A DNA stretch of 64,000 bases, taken from the NCBI RefSeq assembly GCF_027497195.1, contig NZ_CP114905.1, positions 1,798,001 to 1,862,000 on the forward strand, written 5' to 3'. The position numbers were made by a program, and so were the translations under genes. The notes beneath the pieces were generated by a model that had not been told where the DNA came from, searched no databases, and saw only the letters and a program-made list of their open reading frames with translations. Within the stretch, counting starts at the first letter, position 1. Each line of letters starts with the position of its first letter. Of this stretch, positions 15,698 through 23,862 are shown piece after piece. Source of the stretch: Streptomyces sp. WMMC500. Its GTDB lineage: Bacteria; Actinomycetota; Actinomycetes; Streptomycetales; Streptomycetaceae.

Positions 15698-16708
15698 TCA
15701 GCGGACCTTCAACGCGCCCAGCAGCATCGGCAGCGAGGCGTGCAACTCCCGCTCCCAGTACGCCCAGCGGTGCGTGCCGGGACCGTAGAGGTTGGTGATC
15801 ACCTTCTTCGCGCCCACGCGCTTCAGCTCCGCCGCCAGCGCCTTGTTCTGCCGGTTGAAGTCCGCCTCCAGGGCGTCCGTCGCGCCGGGCGGGTCGAGAG
15901 GGCCCGCGGTGCCGTCGCCGCAGGAGAGGTAGACCGGCGTCGACTTGAGCTTCTTCGCCAGGTGGTACGGGTCGTGCGCCTGCCAGATGGCGCGCTGGTC
16001 GACCGGGTCGCCCCAGACGCGGCGCGGGTCGTCGCCCTGGCCGGCGAAGAAGCCCATGATCCGGTTCACCGACTCGTCGTTGAGCAGCGGGTGTGCGGCG
16101 CCGGAGTAGGCGGCGGCGGCGCGGAACATGCCGCGGTGGCGGGCCGCGTACATCAGCGCTCCCTGGCCGCCCATCGACAGGCCCGCGACCACACGGTTCG
16201 CACTCGCTCCCCAGTCGCTTTCCAGGAGGCGGCGCAACTCGTCGGTGTGGAAGGTCTCCCAGGCCGGGTCGCCGCCGTCGCCGAAGTTCCACCAGTCGCT
16301 GTACCAGCCGTTCCACCCGGCCTCGGGCATGACGACGAGCACGTCTCGCAGGCTGTCGGTCTCCTCGACGTCGGTGGCGGAGGTCCACGAGGTGTAGTCG
16401 CCGCAGCAGCCGTGCAGCAGCCACAGAGTGGGCCAGTTCTGCCCGCGGTCGTCCGGGTCCCAGCCGTCGGGGGTGAGCAGGCGTACGGGCACCGTGCGGC
16501 CACCGAGGGCCGGGGAGCGTACCGACAAGTCGACCAGGCGCTCCCCCACTTGCGTCACGCCCACGACCTCGGCGTCACCCCGGGGGTTGCCCTTCGCCGC
16601 GCCCTCGGGTGCCGCCGCGGCGAGCGACGGGGCGGCCGGGACCAGCGTGAGGAGCACAGCGGAGAGCACGAGCAGCAAGCGGTTTCTCACGGTCAGAACG
16701 GGTGCCAT
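15698..16708 (-). CDS. Secreted alpha/beta-hydrolase esterase (antigen 85 / esterase D-like)
   Basis: A 336-residue exported protein with signal LLLVLSAVLLTLVPAAPSLA. TLWLLHGCCGDYTSW forms the oxyanion loop, GLSMGGQGALMYAARH holds the nucleophile Ser in GxSxG, and GPGTHRWAYWERELH supplies the catalytic His near the end. This order matches the mycolyltransferase/esterase D-like group common in Streptomyces secretomes. It is upstream of a 14-bp hairpin terminator. The physiological ester is unknown. Confidence 0.88.
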   Translation of the reverse strand: MAPVLTVRNRLLLVLSAVLLTLVPAAPSLAAAAPEGAAKGNPRGDAEVVGVTQVGERLVDLSVRSPALGGRTVPVRLLTPDGWDPDDRGQNWPTLWLLHGCCGDYTSWTSATDVEETDSLRDVLVVMPEAGWNGWYSDWWNFGDGGDPAWETFHTDELRRLLESDWGASANRVVAGLSMGGQGALMYAARHRGMFRAAAAYSGAAHPLLNDESVNRIMGFFAGQGDDPRRVWGDPVDQRAIWQAHDPYHLAKKLKSTPVYLSCGDGTAGPLDPPGATDALEADFNRQNKALAAELKRVGAKKVITNLYGPGTHRWAYWERELHASLPMLLGALKVR

Positions 16709-16762
16709 GGCGGCTCCTTGGTGGAGAGGGGCGTTCGGACTGTGCTGGGTTCTCGGGGATGT

Positions 16763-16812
16763 TCCGGCGTCAGCGTCAGCGTCAGCCTCAGCGTCCGCGT
16801 CCGCTTCCGCGT
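16763..16812. repeat. Hexanucleotide-type tandem repeat (CGTCAG / CGTCCG variants)
   Basis: About eight 6-bp units, CGTCAG, CCTCAG, CGTCCG, CTTCCG and similar, run in tandem between the esterase start and the stop of the phosphodiester glycosidase gene. Unit length is a multiple of three and the array runs into the last codons of that gene (RRR), so slippage here could alter its C-terminus without a frameshift. Confidence 0.6.
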
Positions 16813-18437
16813 CAGCGCCGCCGCGGCAGGATCAGCAGCGCGTCGCCCACCGCCCGCTCCCCCGCCGCGTCGGACGGGTCGTTGATCACCTCGCCGCCCA
16901 CGGCCATCGTGGTCGACCCACCCCCGTCGAGGTTCACGGCGTCGCGCAGCCCCAACGCGCGGGCGACGTCGGCGCTCTCGGGGATGCTGAGGCCGAGGGA
17001 GTCCGTGGCGCGGCCGTCCGCGGTGACGAGCACCGTGCGGCCGGCGGCGTCCACGCCGGCGAGGGTGCGCGGGTTCCGCTTGTGCATCCAGCCGTAGTAG
17101 AAGCTCGGGTTGCCCGGCTGGACCATGCCGTCCGCCGCGGGCGTGACGTGCACCCGGCCGTCGCGGACGAGTTCGGGGCCGCCGTTGACGACGGAAGTGC
17201 CGCCGGACGTCACGACGGAGCGCCCGCGGTCGTCGCGCAGTCCGTGGCGTATCCGCAGCTTCTCGCCGGTACGCGCGAGGGCCGCCAGCTCGTCGGCGTG
17301 CGCGCCCGTCGCCTGGACCGCGCTGCCGCCCGCCGGCAGTGTGCCGCCGCGCGGCGAGCGCACCTCGACGACCCGGCCGCCCGCGTCGAGCACGGCCTCG
17401 GTGCCGTCGCCGGCCGGGGTGCGGGCACCGTACTCATCCGTAAAGGCGACGACTTCGTCGTCGTCGGCGCAGGTCACGTCGTGCCGCGGGAGGGCGGTCG
17501 GGGTGTCGTCCGCGGTGCCGCCGCAGTTGCGGATGAGGCCCGGTACGCGGTCGATGCCGTCCAGCGGCAGCGTGCCGCCCTCGGCGGTGACGCGGCCGTC
17601 CCAGCCGAGCCGGGCGACCCGCGTGCCCCGGGCGGAGTCGCGCAGCACCAGCGCGGGCCGCGTGCCCACGGTCTCGCTGAGCACCCGGCCGTCGTAGACG
17701 CCGGCGCCCGCCGGGTCGCCGGGCGCGCCGGCCTTCGGGTCGAGGACGAAGAACCCGGCGTTGACGCCCGCGGTGGCGCGCGCCGCCGTCGCCAGCTCGC
17801 TGGTCGTCTCGCGGTTCTCCAGGTCCGGCCCGTACGAGGCGACGAGCCCGCCGCGGAACCGGCGCGGGTCGACGGTCAGCACGTCGACCCGCCACACCCC
17901 GCGGACGCCGGGGTCGCCGTCCCAGCCGGTGTACGTGGCGGAGCCCGCGTATCCGGCGGCGACGAGGCGGGCCCGCTCGGCGTTCGCCGCGGCCTGCTCG
18001 TCGAATGCACCGACGCGGACGCGCCAGCCGAGGGTGCCGCCCGCGAAGTCGGCGACGGCGGGCGTGGTGACCTCCTCGGCGCGGGCGGTGAAGCCGTCGC
18101 CGGTGAGCTTCGCGGCCAGTTCCTCGGCGCTGGCCCGGTCGCGCAGGGCGGCGGGCGGGGCGTCGGGGTCGGGCGAGCCGGTGCCGCCGGGGATGGCCAC
18201 CTCGACGGTCCAGGGCAGGTCCGGGCTGCCGGCGCCGCGCACGATGCGGGTGAGGGTGACACCGGGTTGCAGCGTCTCGGTGGTCCGCGTCTCGGTCAGG
18301 TCCGGGTCACCCAGGGGCAGGGGCAGGGGCTTCGCCGCGGGAGCCGGGGCGGGAGCGGAGGACGCCGACGACGACGGCGCCGCGACCGAGGCGAGGAGCG
18401 CCAGGACCGTGCCCGCGCCGAGCAGTTTGCTGTTCAC
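16812..18437 (-). CDS. Secreted phosphodiester glycosidase (NAGPA/DUF2233 type) with internal SPOR-like domain
   Basis: A 541-residue exported protein. The GTG at 18437 has CCGAGAGG upstream and begins the signal (KLLGAGTVLALLASVAAPSSS). Residues about 80-180 hold a SPOR-like segment (GWRVRVGAFDEQAAANAERARL), which in other proteins binds denuded peptidoglycan glycans. The remainder is the phosphodiester glycosidase domain: GVNAGFFVLD near its start and the hallmark NLDGGGSTTMAVGG near its end. It may remove phosphodiester-linked sugars from wall polymers; that role is inference. It lies downstream of GH43 but is separated from it by a 15-bp hairpin. Confidence 0.85.
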   Translation of the reverse strand: MNSKLLGAGTVLALLASVAAPSSSASSAPAPAPAAKPLPLPLGDPDLTETRTTETLQPGVTLTRIVRGAGSPDLPWTVEVAIPGGTGSPDPDAPPAALRDRASAEELAAKLTGDGFTARAEEVTTPAVADFAGGTLGWRVRVGAFDEQAAANAERARLVAAGYAGSATYTGWDGDPGVRGVWRVDVLTVDPRRFRGGLVASYGPDLENRETTSELATAARATAGVNAGFFVLDPKAGAPGDPAGAGVYDGRVLSETVGTRPALVLRDSARGTRVARLGWDGRVTAEGGTLPLDGIDRVPGLIRNCGGTADDTPTALPRHDVTCADDDEVVAFTDEYGARTPAGDGTEAVLDAGGRVVEVRSPRGGTLPAGGSAVQATGAHADELAALARTGEKLRIRHGLRDDRGRSVVTSGGTSVVNGGPELVRDGRVHVTPAADGMVQPGNPSFYYGWMHKRNPRTLAGVDAAGRTVLVTADGRATDSLGLSIPESADVARALGLRDAVNLDGGGSTTMAVGGEVINDPSDAAGERAVGDALLILPRRR

Positions 18438-18477
18438 GTGTGCCTCTCGGAGGTGACGTACGGCGGACGTACGAGGC

Positions 18478-18510
18478 GGCCCCGCCGGCACCAGGGGTGC
18501 CGGCGGGGCC
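18478..18510 (-). terminator. Very strong hairpin terminator after the GH43 gene
   Basis: A perfect 15-bp stem (GGCCCCGCCGGCACC and its complement) with a 3-base loop lies 74 bp past the GH43 stop and before the phosphodiester glycosidase start. Confidence 0.8.
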
Positions 18511-18583
18511 GGGTGGACCAGCCTCAGCAACGGTGAGCGTGATCGAGACCGCCGTCAAGACGTCGACGGCAAGTCCCCCGCCG

Positions 18584-20989
18584 TCACCGGGTCCGGTGCG
18601 TGCGTACGTAGTCGAACTTCGCCACCGCCCCTTCCTTGTTCATCGACACCAGCCCGATCCGCAGCCGCTCGTCGCCGGGCAGCGTCCAGACCCCGTTGTG
18701 GACCCACGTGCGGCCGTCGCGGCTGGTGGCCGCGCGCACCTCGTGCTCGCCGTCGTCCCCTCTGCCGTCCTGGTGGTACGACAGCCGCAGCCACATCGTG
18801 TCGGCGGTGGGGCCGCCGAACATGGGCGCGTTGGCGACGGGCGTCGGCGGCGAGGTGGTGGGCCGCTCGCCCTCCTTCGTGAACTCGCTGACGTCGAGGA
18901 CCGTGCCGCCGCCGCGGTTCAGCGGCAGCACCGAGTGGGTCACCTTGAAGTACTTGTCGTCGTCGGCGTAGAGGAGCAGTCCGGCCTGCTGGTTGGGCTG
19001 GTCCGGGTCGAAGGCGACCTTGGTGGTGACGGTGTAGTCGCCTTCTGGCGCGTCCCGCAGCAGTACGGAGGCGGTGTTGGTGCCGAGGTGCAGTTCGCCG
19101 TTCTGCGTCGGCCACACCAGGTCGCCGCCGTCCGCGGTCACGCCGGGCGCCGGGCCGCGCAGCCACTGCCACGGCGAACCGGGCTCGGTGCCGGGCACGG
19201 TGCCGGACGCGAACTCGTCGCTGTGGCCGGGCAGCAGCCGGCCCGTGGCGGGCTCGGGTACGCGCTCGGTGACCGGCTCGTAGAGCCGTGCCGCGCCGAC
19301 GTTGTCGGCCGCCGCACCGCCGCCGCGTGCGGCGGTGCCCACCGCGCCGGACCGGGCGGCGGCCCCGGGCAGGCGGCGCTCCTGCGCGGCGACGGCGTCG
19401 CGCAGCCGGTCGCCGCTGACCTCGACGCTCATCCGGCCGCGGCGGATCTCGACGGTGACGTTGTGCCAGGAGTCCCAGTCGTACGACGCGGGCAGCGGCG
19501 TCACCTGCTCGCCGAGGCTGCGGCCCCGTACGACGACGTCGGTGACCAGCGCGCCGCGGTCGCGGTCGAGCCAGGCGGTGGTGTGGTTGCGCGGGTCGCG
19601 GTAGGCGACGGTCAGGCCCGCCGCCCCGTCCGCGGCGGCCACCCGCAGGTCGGCTTCGGCGCGCAGGTCGCGCGGGGCGGCCTCGTCGCTGACGAGGAAC
19701 GCCGCCCCGGGGCCGCCCCCGTGGGTCGCGTACGGGCCGGAGTCGGCGTCGTCCGCGAGCGACCAGCCGCCGGTGCCGGCGCCCTCGGCGCGCCAGCCGT
19801 CGAGGGAGCCGGAGGCGAAGGTGCCGCCTGCGTCCCAGTCGGTGACCGGGGCGCGCTGCGGGCCCTCGGAGGGGCCGGCGCCGGCGCGTACGACGGGCCA
19901 GCCGTCGATCCAGTCGAGCCGGTCCATGAGCATGGGGCGCCGGGTGAGCTGGCGGTCGGGCAGGTCCGGGAAGCGGTCGAGGTCGGGGTTGTCGGCGGGG
20001 ATGCCGTGGTACATCATCCAGTCCTGGCCGGCGAGGTCGGTGGCCAGCCCGTTGTGGCCGGGGCCGATCCAGCGGTTGCCGTTGGCGCCCAGGACGATGG
20101 CGCCCTTGCTGGTCGGCGCCATGAGGTCGACGCCCTCGTCGTCGCGGAACGGTCCCGTGGGGCTGGTGGAGCGGCCGGCCTTGACCTGGTAGCCGCTGTA
20201 CGCGCCGTCGCAGCAGCCGGCGTCGGAGTAGAAGAGGTAGTAGTAGCCGTCGCGGCGGACGACGAACGCGCCCTCCATGCGCCGGCCCTGGGCGACCTGC
20301 GTGACCTCGCCGGTGATACGGGTGCGCTCCGCGTTCATCTCGGCGACGCACAGGATGTCGTAACTGCCCCAGTACAGGTACGTCTTGCCGTCCCGGTCGG
20401 TGAACTGGGCCTGGTCGATGCCGCCGGTGGGGCAGCCGCTGGGCGTGGGCAGCACGGTGCCGGTGTCGGTCCACGGTCCGGTCGGGGTGGGTGCGGTGGC
20501 GGCGCCGACGGTGTCACGGCCGGGGACGGAGTAGTAGAGGGTGTAGCGGCCGTCGTTGTAGCGGATGTCGGGGGCCCACAGCCGCGAGCCCCGGTGCCAG
20601 TCGGGCTGGGTGGCGGGGGTGAAGACCTCGCCGGCGTACTCCCAGGTCGCCAGGTCCGCGGAGCGCAGGATCGGCAGCATCCGCTCGCTCTGCTCGCCGC
20701 CGGACTGGAAGACGGGGTTCATGGTGCCGTAGGAGTACCAGTAGCCGTCCTTGCCGCGGATCGTGACGGGGTCGGGGAAGGTGTCGACGACGCCTTCGGT
20801 GACCGGGTTGGCGTACGTCCCGGGGGCCGCACTCCCTTCCTGCGCCGAAGCCGAAGCCGGGGCCGCGGCCGTCGCCGGGGCCGGGTCCGGAGCCGGCGCC
20901 GGGTCCGCGGCCGTCGCCGACGACAGCGGCAGCAGTCCCGCGAGGAGCGCGCACAGCAGCAGCGCGGTCCGTGTCCACGTCCGTCTCAT
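18584..20989 (-). CDS. Secreted GH43-family glycosidase, multidomain
   Basis: An 801-residue exported enzyme. The signal (TALLLCALLAGLLPLSSATA) is followed by a Pro/Ala linker and a five-bladed propeller: DTFPDPVTIRGKDGYWYSYG (catalytic base Asp), WAPDIRYNDGRYTLYYS (pKa-modulating Asp) and GRRMEGAFVVRRDGYYYLFYS (acid Glu). Residues about 360-560 form a LamG/DUF1080-like sandwich, and the last 210 (SDEFASGTVPGTEPGSPWQW ... KYFKVTHSVLP) resemble the DUF1349-like C-terminal domain of GH43. The ATG overlaps the sulfatase stop (ATGA), so both belong to one transcript. Likely exo-acting on arabinose-, xylose- or galactose-containing glycans. Confidence 0.88.
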   Translation of the reverse strand: MRRTWTRTALLLCALLAGLLPLSSATAADPAPAPDPAPATAAAPASASAQEGSAAPGTYANPVTEGVVDTFPDPVTIRGKDGYWYSYGTMNPVFQSGGEQSERMLPILRSADLATWEYAGEVFTPATQPDWHRGSRLWAPDIRYNDGRYTLYYSVPGRDTVGAATAPTPTGPWTDTGTVLPTPSGCPTGGIDQAQFTDRDGKTYLYWGSYDILCVAEMNAERTRITGEVTQVAQGRRMEGAFVVRRDGYYYLFYSDAGCCDGAYSGYQVKAGRSTSPTGPFRDDEGVDLMAPTSKGAIVLGANGNRWIGPGHNGLATDLAGQDWMMYHGIPADNPDLDRFPDLPDRQLTRRPMLMDRLDWIDGWPVVRAGAGPSEGPQRAPVTDWDAGGTFASGSLDGWRAEGAGTGGWSLADDADSGPYATHGGGPGAAFLVSDEAAPRDLRAEADLRVAAADGAAGLTVAYRDPRNHTTAWLDRDRGALVTDVVVRGRSLGEQVTPLPASYDWDSWHNVTVEIRRGRMSVEVSGDRLRDAVAAQERRLPGAAARSGAVGTAARGGGAAADNVGAARLYEPVTERVPEPATGRLLPGHSDEFASGTVPGTEPGSPWQWLRGPAPGVTADGGDLVWPTQNGELHLGTNTASVLLRDAPEGDYTVTTKVAFDPDQPNQQAGLLLYADDDKYFKVTHSVLPLNRGGGTVLDVSEFTKEGERPTTSPPTPVANAPMFGGPTADTMWLRLSYHQDGRGDDGEHEVRAATSRDGRTWVHNGVWTLPGDERLRIGLVSMNKEGAVAKFDYVRTHRTR

Positions 20990-22455
20990 GCGGAGGTTCC
21001 TTCCGGTTCGAATGCGCTGAGGGTCGGGTCGTAGTCGAGGGCGCCGACGTCGTACATCGGCGTCATCCAGTGGTAGAAGTTGTCGCCGCGCTCGCGCAGC
21101 AGGTCGTACAGCCGGCGCAGCATCCGGCGGCGTACGGGCAGCATTTCGGGGTGCGCGTAGCGGTTGGTCAGCTCGTGCGGGTCGGCGGCCAGGTCGTACA
21201 GCTCGTTGACCGACTCGGGGTTGACGACGAGCTTGTAACGGTCGTCGCGGATCATGCGCTGCGGGTACGGGAAGTGGTGGCCGTGGAACTCGGCGAGCAG
21301 CTCCGCGGGCCACTCGGGGCGCTCGCCGCGTACCAGCGGCAGCAGGCTGCGGCTGTCGACGGCGGGCGCGGTGTCGCAGCCGGCGAGGTCCAGGATGGTG
21401 GCGGTGCAGTCGGTCAGGGTCACGAACTCGTCCCTGACCTGCGGCCGGGCGCCGGGGACGCGGACGATGCCGGGGATGCGGTAGATGTCCTCGTACATCG
21501 CCGGGCCCTTGTCGTGGAGGCGGTGGGCGCCGGTGAACTCGCCGTGGTCGGCGGTGAAGAAGACCGCGGTCTCGTCGGTCAGGCCGAGTTCGTCGAGGCG
21601 GGACAGGATGCGGCCGATCTGGCGGTCGATGAGGGTGACGTAGCCCCAGTAGACGGCGATGAGCTTGCGGGTGACCTCGACGGGGATGGTGTCGAAGGTC
21701 CAGTGGGCGCTGTAGTTGCGCTGCACTGGCGGCTTGCCCTCGAAGGTCTCGGCGATCGACGGGGGCAGCTCGACCAGTTCCGGGTCGTACATGTCGTAGT
21801 ACTCGTCGGGCAGCAGGTAGGGCAGGTGCGGGCCGAAGAAGTGGGTGGCGAGGAAGAACGGGCGGCCGGTGGCCGCGTAGGCGTCCAGGTGCTCGATGGC
21901 ACGGGTGGCGAGGTAGTGCTCGAAGGTGGCCTCGGCGGGCTGGTGGAGCCGGGCGGCCAGCAGGTTGCCGGGGTTGCCGTTGGGGGTGGTGCCGCGGATC
22001 GGCTCGGAGATCCGGTACGGCGGCAGCCCCCGCTCGGCGAGGTAGGCGAGGTAGTCGGGGTGGTCGACGGGGTTGTGCCAGCCGGGGAGGTCCGGTCCTT
22101 CGAAGCCGTAGGAGGCGGCGTTGCGGTGGGTGCCGCCGTGCCACTTGCCGACGAGACCGAGCTGGTAGTCGCGTTCGGCGAGCGCTCCGGGGAAGGTGAA
22201 CGCGTCGCTCCGCAGGTCTTCCAGGTAGCCGACGTTGCGCTCGTAGTTGGCGAGCAGCCGGTGGCGGAACGGTGCCTGGCCGGTGAGCAGGCTGGCGCGG
22301 GCGGGGGTGCAGATGGCGGTGGGGGTGTAGCACCGGTCGAAGCGGGTGCCGGTGGCCGCCAGCCGGTCGAGGTGGGGGGTCGCGACGTGCGGGTTGCCGT
22401 AACAGCCCAGGGTGTCGACGCGGTGCTGGTCGGTCATCAGGAACAGCAGGTTCAC
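20986..22455 (-). CDS. Type I sulfatase (formylglycine-dependent)
   Basis: A 489-residue sulfatase without signal peptide, so probably cytoplasmic. FLMTDQHRVDTLGCYG gives the first metal Asp pair, CTPARASLLTG (Cys49) is the complete C-x-P/A-x-R signature for formylglycine conversion, VGKWHGG follows, and FFTADHGEFTGAH gives the second metal DHG. The GTG at 22455 has AAGGG upstream. It hydrolyses an organic sulfate ester; the substrate is unknown. No formylglycine-generating enzyme gene is in the window. It is coupled to GH43 downstream and was probably once continuous with the ABC operon, from which a TnpB element now separates it. Confidence 0.92.
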   Translation of the reverse strand: MNLLFLMTDQHRVDTLGCYGNPHVATPHLDRLAATGTRFDRCYTPTAICTPARASLLTGQAPFRHRLLANYERNVGYLEDLRSDAFTFPGALAERDYQLGLVGKWHGGTHRNAASYGFEGPDLPGWHNPVDHPDYLAYLAERGLPPYRISEPIRGTTPNGNPGNLLAARLHQPAEATFEHYLATRAIEHLDAYAATGRPFFLATHFFGPHLPYLLPDEYYDMYDPELVELPPSIAETFEGKPPVQRNYSAHWTFDTIPVEVTRKLIAVYWGYVTLIDRQIGRILSRLDELGLTDETAVFFTADHGEFTGAHRLHDKGPAMYEDIYRIPGIVRVPGARPQVRDEFVTLTDCTATILDLAGCDTAPAVDSRSLLPLVRGERPEWPAELLAEFHGHHFPYPQRMIRDDRYKLVVNPESVNELYDLAADPHELTNRYAHPEMLPVRRRMLRRLYDLLRERGDNFYHWMTPMYDVGALDYDPTLSAFEPEGTSA

Positions 22456-22583
22456 TCTTGCCCTTTCGAGGAAGCCCCGGAGTTCGGACCCATGAGGAAT
22501 CGAAACCTGATCCTGGCGTCGGGGGGTGGCGCAGCGTCATCAGGGTGGGAGGCGTTGTCAGTGGTCGCCGGTAAGTTGCTTGC

Positions 22584-23741
22584 ATGAGGCTGGTGGTGCA
22601 AGTCAGGTTGCTGCCGACGCCAGAGGAGGCGTCGGCGCTGCAGCGGACGCTGCACTCCTGCAATGCCGCGGCGAACCGGGCCTCTGCCGTGGCCTACTCG
22701 ACGGGCAAGCGGTCGCGTAACGACCTGCAGAAGGAGGTGTACGCGGAGCTGAAGGCGGACTTCGGTCTGTCTGCGCAGGCCGCCGTCAGATCGGTGAAGA
22801 AGACCGTGGATGCCTACACCACACTCAAGGCCAACGTGCGGGCGGGGAACCTCGGGCCGCGGGGTGCGAAGCGCAGAGTCAGGGCCGAGTCGAAGCCGAT
22901 CGCCTTCCGCCAGGATGCGGCGCAACCCTACGACGACCGGATCCTGTCCTGGCAGCACGACAGCCGCACGGTCAGTATCTGGACCACCGACGGGCGCCTG
23001 AAGGGCCTGCGTTACGTCGGCCATCCGGAGCAGATGGAACTGCTCGTGAAGTACCGCAAAGGCGAGAGTGATCTCGTGCACCGTGACGGGAAGTGGCTTC
23101 TCGTCGCGGTTTGCGAGGTGCCCGAGCCTACGGTTTCGGAGCCGAATGGCTGGATCGGTCTGGACCGGGGCATTACGAATCTGGCCACCACCAGTGATGG
23201 CACCAACTACCAGGGGCGGCGCCTTGGGCGCTACCGGCGCTGGCAGGCCCGTAAGAGGGCGGAGCTGCAGGCCAGGCAGACCCGCAGCGCGTCCCGGCGG
23301 GCCAAGCGGATGGCCCGCCGCGAGACCCGGCATGCCGCCCACGCCAACCACAAGATCAGCAAGGAGATCGTGGCCGTCGCACAACGCACCGGACGCGGTG
23401 TCGCCGTCGAAGACCTCGGCGGGATCCGCGAACGGGCACGGCCTTCCCGCGACCAGCGGGCCGCGCTCTCCTCGTGGCCGTTCGACCGGCTCGGCGAGTA
23501 CCTGGCATACAAGTGCCGTCTGGCAGGTGTGGCGTTTCTCGAAGTCGACGCCTCCTACACATCGCAGCGCTGCCCTCGCTGCGGCCATACCGAGCGCGGC
23601 AATCGCCCGACTCGGGATCAGTTTCGTTGTCGTCGGTGCGGGCTCGCTGGCCCGTCCGACCACGTCGCCGGGGTCAACGTGCGTGAACGCGCACGCCTGG
23701 CGTGGGGCTTCGTCAACAGTCCCGCACTGCAAGAGACCTAG
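22584..23741 (+). CDS. tnpB: TnpB (OrfB-type, RNA-guided nuclease of IS200/IS605 elements)
   Basis: A 385-residue protein with an intact RuvC-like site: Asp194 in IGLDRGITNL, Glu276 in AVEDLGG, and Asp359 in the final PSDHVAGVN motif. The zinc finger CPRCGH...CRRCG (Cys330, 333, 349, 352) is complete. The N-terminal OrfB helix-turn-helix region is present (LLPTPEEASALQRTLHSCN). TnpB proteins are RNA-guided DNA nucleases that use an RNA overlapping the 3' end of tnpB and extending past the right end of the element. All catalytic residues are intact, so activity is possible. It is antisense to both neighbouring operon halves. Confidence 0.93.
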   Translation: MRLVVQVRLLPTPEEASALQRTLHSCNAAANRASAVAYSTGKRSRNDLQKEVYAELKADFGLSAQAAVRSVKKTVDAYTTLKANVRAGNLGPRGAKRRVRAESKPIAFRQDAAQPYDDRILSWQHDSRTVSIWTTDGRLKGLRYVGHPEQMELLVKYRKGESDLVHRDGKWLLVAVCEVPEPTVSEPNGWIGLDRGITNLATTSDGTNYQGRRLGRYRRWQARKRAELQARQTRSASRRAKRMARRETRHAAHANHKISKEIVAVAQRTGRGVAVEDLGGIRERARPSRDQRAALSSWPFDRLGEYLAYKCRLAGVAFLEVDASYTSQRCPRCGHTERGNRPTRDQFRCRRCGLAGPSDHVAGVNVRERARLAWGFVNSPALQET

Positions 23742-23862
23742 CACCTCCTCTCTGTGGTGGATGCGACCCGTGGCCGTCCTGTCGTAGGGGGCAGCCGGGA
23801 GCGCGAATCGGTGTGAAGACCCGCCGGGCCGTCAAGCCCGCACTTCAGGACCGAGAAGCTGA
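23742..23862 (+). ncRNA. Candidate omega (reRNA) region at the TnpB right end
   Basis: The 120 bp after the tnpB stop are non-coding, contain the right-end hairpin (23825-23840) and occupy the position of the guide-RNA scaffold in characterised TnpB systems. The guide would then begin just beyond the right end, near 23860-23865. Inferred from family architecture; transcript ends are not visible. Confidence 0.4.

Larger units (their letters stand above)
22460..23862 (+). mobile_element. IS1341-like (IS200/IS605 family) element carrying tnpB only
   Basis: The element contains tnpB and no tnpA. The right end is recognised by a small hairpin, CGGGC-CGTCAA-GCCCG (23825-23840), followed by about 20 bases, as in IS605-type right ends. 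The last bases of the element read into the 3' end of the opposing binding-protein gene. The left end lies between 22456 and 22583 and cannot be fixed from this sequence, so both coordinates are approximate. There are no terminal inverted repeats, as expected for the family. Confidence 0.6.
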
